Origin: GCA-2730975 sp964576585
GTDB taxonomy: Bacteria > Verrucomicrobiota > Verrucomicrobiia > Opitutales > Seribacteraceae
Direction: 5' to 3'
Length of the DNA stretch: 18,039 nt
Assembly (NCBI GenBank): GCA_964576585.1
Contig: CAZNWO010000060.1
Location: 1 to 18,039, forward strand
The notes beneath the pieces were generated by a model. The model had not been told where the DNA came from and ran no database searches. It saw nothing but the letters and a program-made list of their open reading frames with translations. The position numbers were made by a program, and so were the translations under genes. Below, one piece after another: positions 16,159 to 18,039 of the stretch (the stretch's first letter is position 1; the number at the start of each line of letters is the position of its first letter).

Positions 16159-17580
16159 TCAAGTTTTTCGAGACCGTGATGTGATCAACTCGATCAACAA
16201 CTGGCTTACCTCATTTGCGGGAATTGCTTTTCGATCACTTTCATCGAACTTTCCTATCGCGATCGGCCAGTCGTCTTCGCTCTCGGGCAAGGTCCCGTGA
16301 GTGCCTTTGACCAAGGTTGCATCAAGGGGCACAAGGTCGAAGAAGGTCCTGAAGCCGAGTTTCTTTTGCAACAATCGAAAAGCTCCCTTGAGAGACGGAA
16401 AGATTATCTTCGGATCGACGAAAAGTTCGGTGGGATCATATCCGTATTTCCTGTGGACGTCCACGCAACGGGCAAAGTCGGGGGCCTTGGCGTCCTCTTC
16501 CCAATGGTAGTATGCGAACCACGCATCTTCGTCTGCAAAGGCGATAAGGTCTCCTGAACGCGGATGATCCAAGCCTGCGTTTTTCCGCGATTCTCGATCA
16601 AGCACTTGTGCGACTCCTTCCGTTCCTTCCAACAATTGCCTGACTTCTTTCTCAAAGGACGGCGATTGATCCATTAGGTATATATGGGCGACCTGATGGT
16701 CCGTTATGGCAAACGCTCTGGAACCTCCGCAGTCTAGGTATTCTAAGCTCAATTCCTCCTTGAGGTTTAGCCATCCTTTTCTGCGGAACAAGCGATTTGG
16801 ATAAACGACTTTCTTGGCCTCGGTGATGCCATATTCGGAAAGCAGCGTTACCTGAACTCCTCGATTTTCCAGAAAGTCGATCAAGTTTCCGGTTAACTCG
16901 TCTATGGCGGACAGTTCGCGATCAATGCTCGGATGGTTCGGTCCCAGTTTTTGTAGATCGTAATCCAAGTGGGGCAGGTAGACGAGCGAGAGATCGGGGG
17001 AATGCCTGGACTCGATCCACTTGGCGCTTTCCGCAATCCATTCGGAGGATTTTATGCCTGCCCGAGGACCCCAGAAGGAAGAAAAGGGAAATTCGCCCAA
17101 GTCGCGCTTTATTTCATCCCTGATCGACAACGGATTAGTATGGATGTCGAAGGTTTTCAGTCCGTCCGAACGATAAAGAGGTCTTGGCGTGATGGAATAG
17201 TCGGCGCCGGAATACATGTTGAACCACCAAAAAAGCTTGGCGCAGGTAAAGTCAGGTTGATCTCGCCGTACGGCGTCCCAAATCTTTTCGCCTCCTACCA
17301 GTTGGTTTGATTGTTTCCAGAAATGGTGCTCGTTTAGGTTTCGGTCATACCATCCGTTTGCCACTATGCCGTGTTCGGAAGGAGATTTGCCTGTAAGGTA
17401 GGTTGATTGCGCCGTGCAAGTCACGGCCGGAAGGACGGGTTCGATCAGTTTTAGCCGGTTTTCCGTCCTTTGCCTGAAGGCTTCGATTCTGGGCGTGCGC
17501 TTTCCTATGAAGCGGTTCGTCAACCCGACCACGTTGAGAACGGCCGTTCTTGTCCTGCCGTCCTGTGCGGACGAAGGCAT
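16159..17580 (-). CDS. eboF: EboF-like alkaline phosphatase superfamily (nucleotide pyrophosphatase/phosphodiesterase) protein
   Basis: A protein of 473 residues, starting at ATG 17578-17580, three bases after the stop of the eboD-like gene. The fold is that of type I phosphodiesterase/nucleotide pyrophosphatases: a first strand AVLNVVGLT, then the nucleophile region VTCTAQSTYLTGKSPSEHG (T54 aligned with the catalytic Thr), YLPHLDYDLQKLGPNHP (201-217), LLSEYGIT (246-253) and KGTHG (425-429). Compared with canonical enzymes several metal ligands are changed: Asp to V18, His to Q210, Asp-His to E249-Y250; T54, D206 and H428 remain. No signal peptide is visible. Position next to an eboD-like gene and the NVVGLT/LSEYGI patterns suggest the ebo family, linked elsewhere to scytonemin precursor transfer to the periplasm. 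Substrate unknown. Confidence 0.75.
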   Translation of the reverse strand: MPSSAQDGRTRTAVLNVVGLTNRFIGKRTPRIEAFRQRTENRLKLIEPVLPAVTCTAQSTYLTGKSPSEHGIVANGWYDRNLNEHHFWKQSNQLVGGEKIWDAVRRDQPDFTCAKLFWWFNMYSGADYSITPRPLYRSDGLKTFDIHTNPLSIRDEIKRDLGEFPFSSFWGPRAGIKSSEWIAESAKWIESRHSPDLSLVYLPHLDYDLQKLGPNHPSIDRELSAIDELTGNLIDFLENRGVQVTLLSEYGITEAKKVVYPNRLFRRKGWLNLKEELSLEYLDCGGSRAFAITDHQVAHIYLMDQSPSFEKEVRQLLEGTEGVAQVLDRESRKNAGLDHPRSGDLIAFADEDAWFAYYHWEEDAKAPDFARCVDVHRKYGYDPTELFVDPKIIFPSLKGAFRLLQKKLGFRTFFDLVPLDATLVKGTHGTLPESEDDWPIAIGKFDESDRKAIPANEVSQLLIELITSRSRKT

Positions 17581-17583
17581 CCC

Positions 17584-18039
17584 TCAAGCAAACGGCTTGG
17601 CGAGGTGGCGAGCTTGCAGGTCTCCCACCGATTCCAGAATCTCCCTCTGGTCCATGGCGTTTACCTCGATACCTTCGCCAATGCCCTGAATGAGGGTGAT
17701 GGTCAGCTGGCCACCCAAGTGCTCGCGAAACTCCTCAAGACCTTCTAGAATGATTCTTTTGCCGTTCTTGTTTTCAGCCAGCAAGAGCTCGTCAAAAAGG
17801 CCAAATCCCAGCTTCTCGAGAAGCCGAAGGATTCTCTCGGTTGTTTCTGCCTTTACGAGGCCGACGCGTGAGGCGTAGGCCAAGTCCAGAGCAATGCCAA
17901 TCGCCACGGCTTCCCCGTGGCTAATCCGGAATTCCGAGATTTGCTCAAGTTTGTGCGCTGCCCAGTGCCCGAAGTCCAAGGGTCTTGCCGAACCCTTCTC
18001 GAAGGGATCTCCAGAGCCTGCGATGTGGTCCAAGTGGTG
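17584..18039 (-). CDS. eboD: EboD-like 3-dehydroquinate synthase family protein (sugar phosphate cyclase), C-terminal part
   Basis: The frame is open to the right edge, so the 5' end is missing; the in-frame TTG at 18031-18033 is an internal Leu codon in HHLDHIAGSGDP, not a start. The visible 151 residues contain the zinc-site motifs of dehydroquinate-synthase-type enzymes: LDFGHWAAHKLE and ISHGEAVAIGIALD, so both His ligands of this half appear intact. The helical C-terminal domain follows. The wording of GSARPLDFGHWAAHKLE differs from housekeeping AroB and, with the adjoining phosphodiesterase-like gene, points to EboD, which probably cyclises a sugar phosphate for a metabolite of unknown structure. 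No eboE lies between it and the eboF-like gene, unlike the usual published order. Housekeeping aroB is the alternative. Confidence 0.75.
   Translation of the reverse strand, partial: HHLDHIAGSGDPFEKGSARPLDFGHWAAHKLEQISEFRISHGEAVAIGIALDLAYASRVGLVKAETTERILRLLEKLGFGLFDELLLAENKNGKRIILEGLEEFREHLGGQLTITLIQGIGEGIEVNAMDQREILESVGDLQARHLAKPFA

Noticed and set aside
18031..18033. TTG as the start of the eboD-like gene
   Set aside because: Frame continues to the edge and the TTG is the Leu of an internal HHLDHI sequence; the family is normally about 350-400 residues long.

Overview
The window looks like chromosomal DNA of a Gram-negative bacterium of the Planctomycetota-Verrucomicrobiota group, most likely Verrucomicrobiota. 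This rests on the gene mix: MoxR, DUF58, BatA-like and very large VWA/DUF4175-like membrane proteins in one operon, a clan CD peptidase-like secreted protein, and an ebo-type cluster. No rRNA, tRNA or universal marker gene is present, so the placement is an inference from protein families only. Coding density is very high: no gap between genes exceeds about 130 bases, and no insertion sequence, CRISPR array or RNA gene was seen.

Left part (3-1624, plus strand): the 3' end of a membrane protein with a glutamine-amidotransferase-like and C-terminal anchor region, translationally coupled (ATGA) to a secreted protein resembling C13/caspase-like peptidases with two EF-hand-like loops. These are the last two genes of a plus-strand operon that begins outside the window.

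Centre (1686-16032, minus strand): a five-gene operon read from right to left. It encodes a MoxR AAA+ ATPase, a DUF58 protein, a BatA-like VWA membrane protein, a VWA protein with a PA14 domain inserted inside the VWA fold, and a giant DUF4175-like membrane protein of nominally 2194 residues. The last of these carries a huge Ala/Gln/Glu-rich rod and a Gly-Gln dipeptide tract encoded by a hexanucleotide repeat. A 100-N assembly gap lies in that tract, so the true length of the protein is unknown. Genes 2-3 and 3-4 of the operon overlap by 4 bases. A possible sigma70-like promoter lies before the moxR gene. A 7-bp hairpin in the 61-base convergent intergenic region may terminate the operon. In this kind of system the MoxR ATPase is thought to act as a chaperone on MIDAS-containing VWA partners. 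Three MIDAS-type proteins are visible here, and the giant protein is the obvious candidate partner or client.

Right part (16159-18039, minus strand): a gene resembling eboF (alkaline-phosphatase superfamily, with most metal ligands replaced) preceded by the 3' part of an eboD-like sugar-phosphate-cyclase gene. They are separated by 3 bases and are probably co-transcribed. ebo clusters are associated with metabolite trafficking to the periplasm.

The left operon and the central operon converge. The two proteins whose C-termini are visible on either side (the truncated plus-strand protein and the PA14-VWA protein) match in layout and local motifs, which suggests two paralogous Bat-like systems placed tail to tail.
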